From positions 372,001 to 436,000 of the forward strand of contig NZ_JBHUHP010000030.1 of NCBI RefSeq assembly GCF_042682525.1: DNA of 64,000 nt, given 5' to 3'. The translations under genes and the position numbers were made by a program. Under the pieces are notes generated by a model. That model did no database searches and was not told where the DNA came from. It saw only the letters and a list, made by a program, of their open reading frames with translations. Every line of letters starts with the position of its first letter. Position 1 is the first letter of the stretch. Shown in pieces: positions 23,853-32,972 of this stretch. The DNA comes from Blastococcus_B deserti (GTDB lineage: Bacteria > Actinomycetota > Actinomycetes > Mycobacteriales > Geodermatophilaceae).

Positions 23853-26195
23853 GTCGCGGACCAGCAGGGCCACCGGCAGGCGGGTCAGGAGCACGTCGGC
23901 GGCCACCCCCGCGATGTCGGAGACGAGCCGCTCACCGGTGAGCAGGTCCCGCCAGGCGCCGTTGGGCAGCTGCAGGGCCGTGTCGCCCCAGCCCTCGGCG
24001 GCCAGCTTGACCGGCAGACGGGTCGCCACGGCGACCACCCCGCCGCGGTCGAAGGCGATCAGGTGCTCGGCGCCCGATCCGGTGACCTCGACCGGCTCGT
24101 ACCCGGCGAACCACTCGGGGTGGTCGCGCCGGGCCCGCAGCGTCCGGGACACCACCAGCAACTTGGCCGCGCCGGTCTCGTCCACCGCCGGGACCTCGCC
24201 ACGGTCGAGGTCGGCCAGCAGCTTTCCCCGCAGCGCGTAGTCGACCGGGCGGCGGTTGTCCGGGTCGACGAGGGAGAAGTCCCAGAGCTCGGTGCCCTGG
24301 TAGACGTCCGGGACGCCGGGCATCGTCAGCTGCAGCAGCTTCTGGCTCAGGGAGTTCGACCAGCCGAACGGCGCGATCCGGGCGACGACGTCCTCGATCG
24401 CGCCGTGCGTCGCCTCGTCGTCGAACGCGGCGTCGACCAGGGCGTGCAGCTGCTCCTCGAACTCCTGCACGGGATTGGTCCAGGTGGTCGAGGTCCCCGC
24501 CTCGCGGGCGGCCTTCTCGACGTAGGCGTGCGCCCGCTCGCGGGAGAGCGGCCAGGCGCCGACGAGGTTCTGCCACACCAGGTGGGCCAGCGACCGGTCG
24601 GCCAGCGGGTGCCGGTGCAGCAGCTGGCGTACCAGCTGCGCCCACTCGGTGGGCAGCTCCGCCAGCACGGCCAGGCGGGCGCGGACGTCCTCGCTGCGCT
24701 TGGTGTCGTGAGTGGACAGCGTCGTCATGGACCGGGGGTAGCGCTCGACCCGGCGCCGCTGGGCGGCGTGGAACTCCTCGACGGTGCTGCCGAAGCGGGC
24801 CGGGTCGCCGCCGACCTCGTTGAGCGCGACGAACCGCGCCCACCGGTAGTAGGCGCTGTCCTCCACGCCCTTCGCCATGACCGGACCGCTGGTCTGCTCG
24901 AACCGCGTGGCGGCCTCCGTGCCGGCCTGCGACAGCACCGGGTGCAGTGCGTCGACGGCGGCGGCGAGATCGGGCCGCCGCTCCCGGACGGCGGCCACCG
25001 TGGCGTCCAGGTGCTCCCGGCCGTCGGGCAGGTAGCTGCGGTAGACCGGGAACCACGCCAGCAGCTCAGCGAGGGCCTCGGTCTGCTGCGCCCGGTCGAT
25101 GCCGGGCAGCTCACCGATCACCCGGACCAGCCTGGCCACCTCCGAGCCCAGCATGCCGTCGGTGACCTCCCGCTTGCAGTCGTGGACGAGCTGCTGGTAG
25201 TCCACGGCTCCGCCGGCGAGCTCGGTGTCCAGGGCGGTCAGCGCCGGCTCCCCGCCCGGGTCGACCAGCACCTGGTCGACCTCGGTCAGCGCGTCGTAGC
25301 CGGTCGTACCGGCCGCCTTCCACGACTCGGGCAGGTCCTCGCCGGGCTCCAGGATCTTCTCCACGACCGTCCACCTGTCATCGGACAGCCGGGCCAGTCG
25401 CTCGAGGTATCCCTTGGGATCGGCGAGGCCGTCAGGGTGGTCGATCCGCAGACCGTCGACGGCGCCCTCCCGCACGAGTTGCAGCACGAGCTGGTGCGTG
25501 GCGTCGAAGATCGCCGGGTCCTCCACGCGCAGGCCCGCGAGGGTGTTGATCGCGAAGAACCGCCGGTAGTTCAGGTCGCTGTCGGCTCGCCGCCAGTCCA
25601 CGAGCTCGTAGTGCTGGCGGGCGTGCACCTCCTGAGGCGTTCCCTCCCCGGTGCCGGGGGCGAGCGGGAAACGGTTGTCGTAGTACCGGAGCTCCGGTCC
25701 GTCGGGGGTCTCGACGACCTCGAGCTTCTCGACGTCCTCCGCCGAGCCGAGCACCGGGATGCGCACCTTGCCGCCCCCGAAGTCCCAGTCGATGTCGAAC
25801 GCGGCCGCGTGGGCGCTGTCCCGCCCGTGCCGGAGCACGTCCCACCACCACGGCGCGGCCGCGGGGTCGTCGACGCCCATGTGGTTCGGCACGAGGTCCA
25901 GCACCAGACCGAGGCCGTGCTGGTGGAGCGCCGCGACGAACCGGTCGAAGCCCGGCCGGCCACCGCGCGTCTCGTCGATGTGCGCGTGGTCGACGGTGTC
26001 GTAGCCGTGGTTGCTGCCCTCCGCGGAGCGCAGCAGGGGAGAGGAGTAGGCGTGGGTCACCCCGAGGTCGGCCAGGTACCCGGCGACCTCGGCGGCGTCC
26101 TCCAGCGGGAAGCCGGCGTGGATCTGCAGCCGGTAGGTCGCCGCCGGCACGCCCCGGCGGCGGTCGCCGCCGGGCCCCTGGACCGGGTCGCTCAC
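23850..26195 (-). CDS. treY: Malto-oligosyltrehalose synthase
   Basis: A 781-residue GH13 enzyme that converts the reducing-end alpha-1,4 bond of maltodextrins to alpha-1,1, giving maltooligosyltrehalose. Landmarks: 'PAATYRLQIHAGFPLEDA', 'YSSPLLRSAEGSNHGYDT', 'LVLDLVPNHMGVDDP', nucleophile Asp in 'DGLRIDHPDGLADP', acid Glu in 'VVEKILEPGEDLPE', and 'TLSTHDTKRSEDVRARL'. Length is normal for the family. GTG 26195 overlaps the treX stop by four bases (GTGA), so the two are translationally coupled. The stop lies within repeat copy B. Confidence 0.95.
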   Translation of the reverse strand: MSDPVQGPGGDRRRGVPAATYRLQIHAGFPLEDAAEVAGYLADLGVTHAYSSPLLRSAEGSNHGYDTVDHAHIDETRGGRPGFDRFVAALHQHGLGLVLDLVPNHMGVDDPAAAPWWWDVLRHGRDSAHAAAFDIDWDFGGGKVRIPVLGSAEDVEKLEVVETPDGPELRYYDNRFPLAPGTGEGTPQEVHARQHYELVDWRRADSDLNYRRFFAINTLAGLRVEDPAIFDATHQLVLQLVREGAVDGLRIDHPDGLADPKGYLERLARLSDDRWTVVEKILEPGEDLPESWKAAGTTGYDALTEVDQVLVDPGGEPALTALDTELAGGAVDYQQLVHDCKREVTDGMLGSEVARLVRVIGELPGIDRAQQTEALAELLAWFPVYRSYLPDGREHLDATVAAVRERRPDLAAAVDALHPVLSQAGTEAATRFEQTSGPVMAKGVEDSAYYRWARFVALNEVGGDPARFGSTVEEFHAAQRRRVERYPRSMTTLSTHDTKRSEDVRARLAVLAELPTEWAQLVRQLLHRHPLADRSLAHLVWQNLVGAWPLSRERAHAYVEKAAREAGTSTTWTNPVQEFEEQLHALVDAAFDDEATHGAIEDVVARIAPFGWSNSLSQKLLQLTMPGVPDVYQGTELWDFSLVDPDNRRPVDYALRGKLLADLDRGEVPAVDETGAAKLLVVSRTLRARRDHPEWFAGYEPVEVTGSGAEHLIAFDRGGVVAVATRLPVKLAAEGWGDTALQLPNGAWRDLLTGERLVSDIAGVAADVLLTRLPVALLVRD

Positions 26196-28303
26196 AGTGC
26201 CGGTCCCGTGAGGACGACGATGGAGCGGCCCTGCACCGTCACCGTCTCGCCCGGCTTCAGCTCGGTCGGCTCCACCTCGTGCATCTGCGCGGTGTCGAGC
26301 ACCGTCGTCCACTGCTGGGCGTAGTCGTCCCCGGGCAGCGTGAACTGGATCGGCTCGTGCGAAGCGTTGAACGCCAGGTAGAAGTGGTCGTCGCGGACGT
26401 ACTCGCCGCGCTCGTCCGTCTCCCGGATCCCGAGCCCGTTGAGGTAGACCGCCAGCGACTTGGCGTAGCCGACGTCCCAGTCCTCGTCGTTCATCTGCTC
26501 GCCCTCGGGCGTGAGCCAGTCGATGTCGGCCACCGGCTCGCCCTGCCCGCGCCGGACCGGCCGTCCGTGGAAGAACCGGCGCCGGCGGAACGTCGGGTGC
26601 TCGGTCCGCAGCCTGGTCACCTTCTTCGTGAACTCGAGCAGCCCCTCGTCGACGTTCTCCCAGTCGATCCAGGTCAGCGGGGAGTCCTGGCAGTAGCCGT
26701 TGTTGTTGCCGCCCTGGGTGCGGCCGAGCTCGTCGCCGTGCAGCAGCATCGGCACGCCCTGGCTGAGCATGAGGGTGGCGATGAAGTTGCGTCGCTGCTG
26801 GGCGCGCAGCTGGAGGATCTGCGGATCGTCGGTCGGCCCTTCCACGCCGCAGTTCCAGCTGCGGTTGTGGCTCTCGCCGTCGTTGTTGTTCTCGCCGTTG
26901 GCCTCGTTGTGCTTCTCGTTGTAGGACACGAGGTCGTTGAGCGTGAAGCCGTCGTGCGCGGTGACGAAGTTGATGCTGGCCACCGGACGCCGGCCGGAGT
27001 GCTGGTAGAGGTCGGAGGACCCGGAGATCCGGTCGGCGAACTCGCCGATGGTGCCGCCCTCGCCGCGCCAGAAGTCGCGCACCGTGTCGCGGTACTTGCC
27101 GTTCCACTCGGTCCACAGGGCCGGGAAGTTGCCGACCTGGTAGCCGCCCTCGCCGACGTCCCACGGCTCGGCGATGAGCTTCACCTGGCTGACCACCGGG
27201 TCCTGGTGGACCAGGTCGAAGAAGGTCGCCAGCCGGTCGACGGCGTGCAGCTCGCGGGCCAGGGCGGAGGCCAGGTCGAACCGGAAGCCGTCTACGTGCA
27301 TCTCGGTGACCCAGTAGCGCAGCGAGTCCATGATCAGCTGCAGCGACTGCGGCGTCCGGACGTTGAGCGTGTTGCCGGTGCCGGTGTAGTCCATGTAGTG
27401 CTGCTCGTCGCCCTCGACGAGCTTGTAGTACGTGCGGTTGTCGATGCCCCGGAACGACAGCGTCGGTCCGAGGTGGTTGCCCTCGGCGGTGTGGTTGTAG
27501 ACGACGTCGAGGATGACCTCGATGCCCGCCTCGTGCAGGGCCCGGACCATGCCCTTGAACTCCTGCACGTGCTGCCCGGCCGTCGTGTTGCTGGCGTACT
27601 CGTTGTGCGGGGCGAAGAAGCCGATCGTGTTGTAGCCCCAGTAGTTGCGCAGACCCTTCTGCTGCAGCGTGTCGTCCTGGACGAACTGGTGCACGGGCAG
27701 CAGCTCGATGGCGGTGATGCCGAGCTCCTGCAGGTACTCGATCGTCGCCGGGTGCGCGACGCCGGCGTAGGTGCCCCGCAGCTCCTCCGGGATGCGCGGG
27801 TTGGTCATGGTCAGGCCCTTGACGTGGGCCTCGTAGATGACCGTCTTGTTGTACGGCGTCTTCGGCGGGCGGTCGACGCCCCAGTCGAAGTACGGGTTGA
27901 CCACCACGGACTTCGGCATGTGCGGCGCCGAGTCCTCGTCGTTGCGCTCCTTGGTCTCGAAGTCGTAGCCGAAGACCGACTGGTCCCAGTCGATCTGGCC
28001 GTCGATCGCCTTGGCGTACGGGTCGAGGAGCAGCTTGTTCGGGTTGCAGCGCAGGCCCTGCGACGGGTCGTAGGGCCCGTGGACGCGGAAGCCGTAACGC
28101 TGGCCGGGATGGATCCCGGGCAGGAAGGCGTGCCAGACGTAGCCGTCCATCTCGGGGAGGCGGATGCGCTCCTCGTTGCCGTCGTCGTCGAAGAGGCACA
28201 GCTCGACCTTCTCGGCGACCTCGCTGAAGATCGCGAAGTTCGTGCCGGTGCCGTCGTACGTGGCCCCGAGGGGGTAGGCGCTGCCGGGCCATACCTGGGT
28301 CAT
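26192..28303 (-). CDS. glgX: Glycogen debranching enzyme
   Basis: A 703-residue isoamylase-type GH13 debranching enzyme (GlgX/TreX) that cuts alpha-1,6 branches of glycogen to feed TreY and TreZ. An N-terminal CBM48 domain ('YPLGATYDGTGTNFAIFSE') precedes the barrel: 'VILDVVYNHTAEGNHLGPT', nucleophile Asp in 'DGFRFDLASALA', acid Glu in 'LIAEPWDVGEGG', 'VTAHDGFTLNDLVSYN' and 'LHGDELGRTQGGNNNGYCQD'. ATG 28303 follows AGGAGG with an 8-9 nt spacer. Upstream in-frame codons are proline/arginine-rich noncoding sequence. It is the first gene of the treX-treY operon; the alternative name treX fits the context equally well. Confidence 0.95.
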   Translation of the reverse strand: MTQVWPGSAYPLGATYDGTGTNFAIFSEVAEKVELCLFDDDGNEERIRLPEMDGYVWHAFLPGIHPGQRYGFRVHGPYDPSQGLRCNPNKLLLDPYAKAIDGQIDWDQSVFGYDFETKERNDEDSAPHMPKSVVVNPYFDWGVDRPPKTPYNKTVIYEAHVKGLTMTNPRIPEELRGTYAGVAHPATIEYLQELGITAIELLPVHQFVQDDTLQQKGLRNYWGYNTIGFFAPHNEYASNTTAGQHVQEFKGMVRALHEAGIEVILDVVYNHTAEGNHLGPTLSFRGIDNRTYYKLVEGDEQHYMDYTGTGNTLNVRTPQSLQLIMDSLRYWVTEMHVDGFRFDLASALARELHAVDRLATFFDLVHQDPVVSQVKLIAEPWDVGEGGYQVGNFPALWTEWNGKYRDTVRDFWRGEGGTIGEFADRISGSSDLYQHSGRRPVASINFVTAHDGFTLNDLVSYNEKHNEANGENNNDGESHNRSWNCGVEGPTDDPQILQLRAQQRRNFIATLMLSQGVPMLLHGDELGRTQGGNNNGYCQDSPLTWIDWENVDEGLLEFTKKVTRLRTEHPTFRRRRFFHGRPVRRGQGEPVADIDWLTPEGEQMNDEDWDVGYAKSLAVYLNGLGIRETDERGEYVRDDHFYLAFNASHEPIQFTLPGDDYAQQWTTVLDTAQMHEVEPTELKPGETVTVQGRSIVVLTGPAL

Positions 28304-28884
28304 GCTGCGTGTTCCTCCTGCTAAGGCCCCCGTTCGGTCGAGGGCCGGTGGACCCCGCGCACGGTCGGCGCGGGGCCGGTTCTCGGGTGGTGCGGAAAAG
28401 GCGTGCGGGGTGGGCGGTGCGTCGAGTGCCCCTCCGCAGCCTTCCGCACACCTGCGTCGGGTGTGAGTCCGGACGCCGGCCGCGCTGCCGCGGCAGAAGG
28501 GCGGCCGGGCGGTATCGACCCGGGGACCGGTACCGGATGTCCGGGGCACCGGTCCGTCCGTGAGCCCGGGGACGACGACGCCCCCCGGGCGGGCCGCGGG
28601 GGGCGTCGTGCGCAGGTCCGGCGAGGGCCGCGGCGGCGGTCTCGGCGCCGGGCGGCCACGGTCGACGACCACGGAGGGCCGGACGCCGTGACCCGGGGTC
28701 CGACCTCGCCCGTCGACGTGCGGGTGGCGCTGGTCCCCGGGAGAACCGCTCCTGCGACCCGGCACGCTAGGGGCGCGCGGTGGTGAGGACAAGTAGCCGA
28801 CGCGTCCCGATCGCCCGGGGCGCACCAGCGGGCGCAGCGGCTGCTCCGGCCCGTTCTGTCACACCCGCGTCGTACCGTCGTGCC
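28304..28884. other. Divergent intergenic region, treX / uvrB
   Basis: About 580 bp without a gene. It must hold the treX-treY promoter (minus strand) and the uvrB promoter (plus strand). A strong hairpin sits mid-way: ACGACGCCCCCC (28575-28586), 11-nt loop, GGGGGGCGTCGT (28598-28609). No LexA-type SOS box was seen upstream of uvrB. Long open frames crossing this region on both strands are composition shadows. Confidence 0.6.
28873..28878 (+). promoter_or_regulatory. -10-like TACCGT, leaderless uvrB start
   Basis: TACCGT ends 6 nt before the GTG at 28885. There is no ribosome-binding purine run between them, so the transcript probably begins at or within the start codon. Confidence 0.45.
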
Positions 28885-31002
28885 GTGCGCGCGACCACCG
28901 ACATCCGGCCCACCCAGGGGCAGTTCCGCGTCGTCAGCGACTTCGAGCCCTCGGGCGACCAGCCGGCCGCGATCCGCCAGCTGGCCGAGAAGGTCAACGC
29001 GGGGGAGAAGGACGTCGTCCTCCTCGGCGCCACCGGCACCGGCAAGTCGGCGACGACGGCGTGGCTGATCGAGCAGGTGCAGCGCCCCACGCTGGTCATG
29101 GCGCCGAACAAGACACTCGCCGCCCAGCTGGCCAACGAGTTCCGCGAGCTCCTGCCCGACAACGCCGTCGAGTACTTCGTCTCCTACTACGACTACTACC
29201 AGCCCGAGGCCTACGTCCCGCAGACCGACACCTACATCGAGAAGGACTCCTCGATCAACGAGGAGGTCGAGCGGCTGCGGCACTCGGCGACCAACTCCCT
29301 CCTCACCCGGCGGGACGTCGTCGTGGTCGCCACGGTCTCCTGCATCTACGGCCTGGGCACACCGCAGGAGTACGTCGACCGTGCGCTGAAGATCTCGGTG
29401 GGGGAGGAGCGCGACCGCGACGAGCTGCTGCGCACCCTGGTGACCGAGCAGTACACCCGCAACGACCTGTCCTTCACCCGGGGCACCTTCCGGGTCCGGG
29501 GCGACACGATCGAGGTGTTCCCGGTCTACGAGGAGCTCGCCGTCCGGATCGAGATGTTCGGCGACGAGGTGGAGCGGCTGTACTACCTGCACCCGCTGAC
29601 CGGTGAGGTCGTCCGGGAGGTCCAGGAGCTGTTCGTCTTCCCGGCCAGCCACTACGTCGCGGGGCCCGACCGCATGGAGCGGGCGATCACGAGCATCGAG
29701 GCCGAGCTGGAGGAGCGGCTCGCGGAGCTCGAGAAGCAGGGCAAGCTGCTCGAGGCGCAGCGGCTGCGCATGCGCACGACCTACGACATCGAGATGATGC
29801 GCCAGGTCGGCTTCTGCTCCGGCATCGAGAACTACTCGAGGCACATCGACGGCCGGGCCCCCGGCACGGCCGGCGCCTGCCTGCTCGACTACTTCCCCGA
29901 CGACTTCCTCCTGGTCATCGACGAGTCGCACGTGACCGTGCCGCAGATCGGCGGGATGTACGAGGGCGACATGAGCCGCAAGCGGACGCTGGTCGAGCAC
30001 GGCTTCCGGCTCCCCTCCGCCATGGACAACCGGCCGCTCAAGTGGGAGGAGTTCACCGACCGCATCGGCCAAACCGTCTACCTGTCGGCCACGCCGGGGA
30101 ACTACGAGCTGGGGCGCACCGGCGGTGAGTTCGTCGAGCAGGTCATCCGGCCCACCGGCCTGGTCGACCCCGAGGTGGTGGTCAAGCCGACCAAGGGGCA
30201 GATCGACGACCTGGTCCACGAGATCCGCCTCCGCACGGAGAAGGACGAGCGGATCCTGGTCACCACGCTGACCAAGAAGATGGCCGAGGACCTCACCGAC
30301 TACCTGCTCGAGCTCGGCATCAAGGTGCGGTACCTGCACTCGGAGGTCGACACCCTCCGCCGGGTGGAGCTGCTGCGCGAACTGCGGCAGGGGGAGTACG
30401 ACGTCCTGGTCGGCATCAACCTGCTGCGCGAGGGCCTGGACCTGCCCGAGGTCTCCCTCGTCGCCATCCTCGACGCCGACAAGGAGGGCTTCCTCCGCTC
30501 CGGGACCTCGCTCATCCAGACGATCGGCCGGGCCGCGCGCAACGTCTCCGGCCAGGTGCACATGTACGCCGACAAGATCACCCCCTCGATGGCGCAGGCG
30601 ATCGAGGAGACCAACCGGCGGCGGGAGAAGCAGATCGCCTACAACAAGGAGCGGGGCGTCGATCCCCAGCCGCTGCGGAAGAAGATCGTCGACATCCTCG
30701 ACGGCATCTACCGCGAGGCCGAGGACGCCGAGTCCGTGGAGCTGATCGGCGGCTCGGGCCGGCAGCAGTCCCGCGGCAAGTCACCCGTGCCGGGGCTCTC
30801 GTCGAAGAAGGCGGGCGCCAAGGCCGGGGGGATCGACGTCCAGGGTCTGCCGCGCAACGAGCTGGCCGACCTCATCACGCAGATGAACGAGCAGATGCTC
30901 GCGGCCGCCCGGGAGCTGCAGTTCGAGGTCGCCGCCCGGCTGCGCGACGAGCTCAGCGAACTGAAGAAGGAGCTCCGCCAGCTGGACGCGGCGCACGCGT
31001 AG
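28885..31002 (+). CDS. uvrB: Excinuclease ABC subunit B
   Basis: A 705-residue helicase-like damage-verification subunit of nucleotide excision repair. Walker A is 'LLGATGTGKSATTAW'. The beta-hairpin segment is 'EYFVSYYDYYQPEAYVPQTD', followed by 'DSSINEEVERLRHSAT', DEAD-like 'LLVIDESHVT', and the helicase C part 'VLVGINLLREGLDLPEVSL' with 'QTIGRAARN'. A C-terminal UVR domain near 'AARELQFEVAARLRDEL' binds UvrC. GTG 28885 ('MRATTDIRPTQGQF') matches the usual UvrB start. The ORF extends 35 codons further upstream, but that extension is not conserved. uvrA and uvrC are 13-18 kb downstream on the same strand. Confidence 0.97.
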   Translation: MRATTDIRPTQGQFRVVSDFEPSGDQPAAIRQLAEKVNAGEKDVVLLGATGTGKSATTAWLIEQVQRPTLVMAPNKTLAAQLANEFRELLPDNAVEYFVSYYDYYQPEAYVPQTDTYIEKDSSINEEVERLRHSATNSLLTRRDVVVVATVSCIYGLGTPQEYVDRALKISVGEERDRDELLRTLVTEQYTRNDLSFTRGTFRVRGDTIEVFPVYEELAVRIEMFGDEVERLYYLHPLTGEVVREVQELFVFPASHYVAGPDRMERAITSIEAELEERLAELEKQGKLLEAQRLRMRTTYDIEMMRQVGFCSGIENYSRHIDGRAPGTAGACLLDYFPDDFLLVIDESHVTVPQIGGMYEGDMSRKRTLVEHGFRLPSAMDNRPLKWEEFTDRIGQTVYLSATPGNYELGRTGGEFVEQVIRPTGLVDPEVVVKPTKGQIDDLVHEIRLRTEKDERILVTTLTKKMAEDLTDYLLELGIKVRYLHSEVDTLRRVELLRELRQGEYDVLVGINLLREGLDLPEVSLVAILDADKEGFLRSGTSLIQTIGRAARNVSGQVHMYADKITPSMAQAIEETNRRREKQIAYNKERGVDPQPLRKKIVDILDGIYREAEDAESVELIGGSGRQQSRGKSPVPGLSSKKAGAKAGGIDVQGLPRNELADLITQMNEQMLAAARELQFEVAARLRDELSELKKELRQLDAAHA

Positions 31003-31071
31003 GGCCACCCCAGGTCGCGGTCACGCGCGTCCCCTCCGTTCGCCGCCGTCTGGACGCGCCCCGCGCCTGGA

Positions 31072-31134
31072 GTCGATCATCGGCGGGTGGTGCCGGTCGT
31101 CGGCGTGTCACCCCGCCACGTGCCGATGATCGAC
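31072..31134. repeat. 13-bp inverted repeat around the yjbR leader
   Basis: GTCGATCATCGGC (31072-31084) and GCCGATGATCGAC (31122-31134) are perfect inverted copies with a 37-nt centre. They lie between uvrB and the YjbR-type gene, 15 nt before its start codon. They may be an operator or part of a folded leader. Confidence 0.5.
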
Positions 31135-31149
31135 CGGGGAGGGGTGGGC

Positions 31150-31512
31150 ATGGACCGGGACGAACTGATCGCCTACTGCCTCGGCAAGCCCGGGGCTGAG
31201 GAGACCTACCCCTGGGGTGAGGGAGAACTGGTCGCCAAGGTCGGCGGGAAGGGATTCGCCTTCATCGGCCTGGGGGGCGGCACGGTCAGCGTGAAGTGCG
31301 GCCGCGACGCCACCGAGGCCGCCGAGTGGCGGAACCGCTATCCCGGCGTCGTCACCATCAGCCACTACGTCGGCCGCTACGGCTGGAACACCGTCGACTG
31401 GACCGGCCCGGTCCCCGACGACGAGGTCCGCGACCTCATCGACGCCTCCTACGACGCCGCCGTGGCCGCACTGCCCAGGAGCCGTCGACCCGCAGGCGTC
31501 CGGGGGAGCTGA
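31150..31512 (+). CDS. MmcQ/YjbR family protein
   Basis: A 120-residue protein of the MmcQ/YjbR (CyaY-like fold) family. It begins 'MDRDELIAYCLGKPGAEETY' and continues with 'PWGEGELVAKVGGKGFAFI', 'VSVKCGRDATEAAEWRNRY' and 'WNTVDWTGPVPDDEVRDLI'. These small double-wing proteins are thought to bind DNA, but no enzymatic role is known. ATG 31150 has a GGGGAGGGG run upstream. It stands alone between uvrB and the TerC gene. The last ten residues are basic and variable. Confidence 0.85.
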   Translation: MDRDELIAYCLGKPGAEETYPWGEGELVAKVGGKGFAFIGLGGGTVSVKCGRDATEAAEWRNRYPGVVTISHYVGRYGWNTVDWTGPVPDDEVRDLIDASYDAAVAALPRSRRPAGVRGS

Positions 31513-31609
31513 CGACCCGCCCACGGTCTCCCCGCGCGAACCGGAACACCGGCGCCGCCTGATACGTTGTCGCGACGAACCCGGGTCACCCGCAGCCGAT
31601 GTCGCCTGC

Positions 31610-31735
31610 GTCGAACCGGGTCTCGCTGGAGGGGAGTATCCCCAGCGGCAGCGTCGTCACTACGGGGCCCGAGCGGCCCCCGGTGCTGTCGGTCGTCCTA
31701 CGAGGGGCGGCGGGAGAGACCTCCGGAGCTGACGT
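31610..31735 (+). ncRNA. yybP-ykoY manganese riboswitch ahead of terC
   Basis: The leader carries the class signatures in order: GGGGAGTA at 31631-31638, CGTCGTCACTACG at 31652-31664, a GC-rich stem, and GGGAGAGACC at 31712-31721. GGTCTC at 31619-31624 could pair with GAGACC (31716-31721), a possible alternative pairing. The riboswitch senses Mn2+ and activates efflux genes such as TerC-family members, which fits the gene 27 nt downstream. Borders are approximate. A covariance-model search would settle it. Confidence 0.85.
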
Positions 31736-31761
31736 ATTCGCCAGTCATCCGGAGGTTTGCA

Positions 31762-32856
31762 TTGGACGTCCCCTTCTGGGTTTGGGCTCTCACGATCGGT
31801 GCGATCGTCGGGATGCTCCTCTTCGATCTCGTGGGGCACGTGCGCACGCCGCACGCCCCGTCGCTGCGTGAGTCCGCGGTCTGGTCAGCGGTCTACGTCG
31901 GCATCGCGGTGGTCTTCGGTTTCCTCGTGTGGTGGGGCTGGGGCGGCGGATTCGCCGGTGAGTACTTCGCCGGCTACATCACCGAGAAGAGCCTCTCGGT
32001 CGACAACCTCTTCGTGTTCGTGCTGATCATGGCCGCGTTCGGAGTGCCACGGGAGCTGCAGCAGAAGGTGCTGCTCTTCGGCATCACGTTCGCGCTCGTC
32101 CTGCGGACCGTGTTCATCCTCGTCGGCGCGGCCGCCATCGAGAACTTCAGCTGGGTCTTCTACCTGTTCGGCGGGATCCTCATCTACACCGCCTGGGTGC
32201 AGGCGCGCAGCGGTGGGCACAGCGACGAGGAGGACTACAAGGAGAACGGCGTCCTGCGGTTCGCCCGCCGGCACCTGCGGACGACGGAGGAGTACCACTC
32301 CGACAAGATGGCGGTCCGGATCGACGGCACCCGCTACCTGACCCCCCTGGCCATCGCCCTGATCGCCATCGGCACCGCGGACGTGATCTTCGCCGTCGAT
32401 TCGATCCCCGCCATCTTCGGCCTGACCCAGGAGACGTTCCTGGTCTTCACCGCCAACGCCTTCTCGCTGCTGGGCCTGCGGCAGCTGTTCTTCCTCATCG
32501 ACGGGCTGCTCGACCGCCTGGTGTACCTCTCCTACGGGCTGGCCGTGATCCTCGGCTTCATCGGCGCCAAGCTGGTCATCCACGCGCTGCACACCAACGA
32601 GCTCCCGTTCGTCAACGGCGGCGAGCACGTGACGCTCATCCCGGAGATCCCGACCTGGCTGTCCCTGACGGTGATCCTGGCGACCCTGCTGGTGACGACC
32701 CTGGCGAGCCTGGCCAGGAGCCGGCGGGACCGCGCGCAGCGGCTCGCCACCGAGGCCGGGTCCGTGGCGTCGGCGGTGGAGGCGTTCCCGGCCCACGATC
32801 ACCACCCGACCGCCGCACGGCCCGTCCCCGAACTCACCGTTCCCCCGTCCCGGTAA
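31762..32856 (+). CDS. TerC family integral membrane protein (Mn2+ exporter type)
   Basis: A 364-residue TerC/Alx family membrane protein with eight or nine helices. Two conserved acidic metal-binding segments are 'GYITEKSLSVDNLFVFV' and 'ADVIFAVDSIPAIFG'. The loop 'RYLTPLAIALIAIGTADV' and the C-terminal 'LPFVNGGEHV' are shared with the second TerC gene. The start is an unusual TTG (31762), supported by GGAGG 6 nt upstream and by alignment of 'LDVPFWVWALTIGAIVG' with the family N-terminus. Upstream in-frame codons fall in the riboswitch. It probably exports manganese during exoenzyme metalation or metal stress, under the riboswitch. Confidence 0.9.
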   Translation: MDVPFWVWALTIGAIVGMLLFDLVGHVRTPHAPSLRESAVWSAVYVGIAVVFGFLVWWGWGGGFAGEYFAGYITEKSLSVDNLFVFVLIMAAFGVPRELQQKVLLFGITFALVLRTVFILVGAAAIENFSWVFYLFGGILIYTAWVQARSGGHSDEEDYKENGVLRFARRHLRTTEEYHSDKMAVRIDGTRYLTPLAIALIAIGTADVIFAVDSIPAIFGLTQETFLVFTANAFSLLGLRQLFFLIDGLLDRLVYLSYGLAVILGFIGAKLVIHALHTNELPFVNGGEHVTLIPEIPTWLSLTVILATLLVTTLASLARSRRDRAQRLATEAGSVASAVEAFPAHDHHPTAARPVPELTVPPSR

Positions 32857-32958
32857 GTCACCGCACCACGGTCACTGCGGAGCCGACGACGTCTCCGCCG
32901 TGGCCGGACCCACCATCCATCACCTCTTCGCCCGAGCGCGGCGCGAGGACGTCCCCCG

Positions 32959-32964
32959 TAGAGT
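32959..32964 (+). promoter_or_regulatory. -10-like TAGAGT, leaderless second terC
   Basis: TAGAGT ends 8 nt before GTG 32973. No purine-rich ribosome site lies in between, so a leaderless transcript separate from the first terC is likely. Confidence 0.45.
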
Positions 32965-32972
32965 GAGGCCCC

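Noticed and set aside
23850..28451. A single 1533-codon minus-strand frame covering treX and treY
   Set aside because: The first part is a wrong-frame reading of treX. Only the part from GTG 26195 is treY.
28304..28884. LexA SOS box upstream of uvrB
   Set aside because: No GAAC-N4-GTTC-like palindrome was found there or upstream of uvrA.
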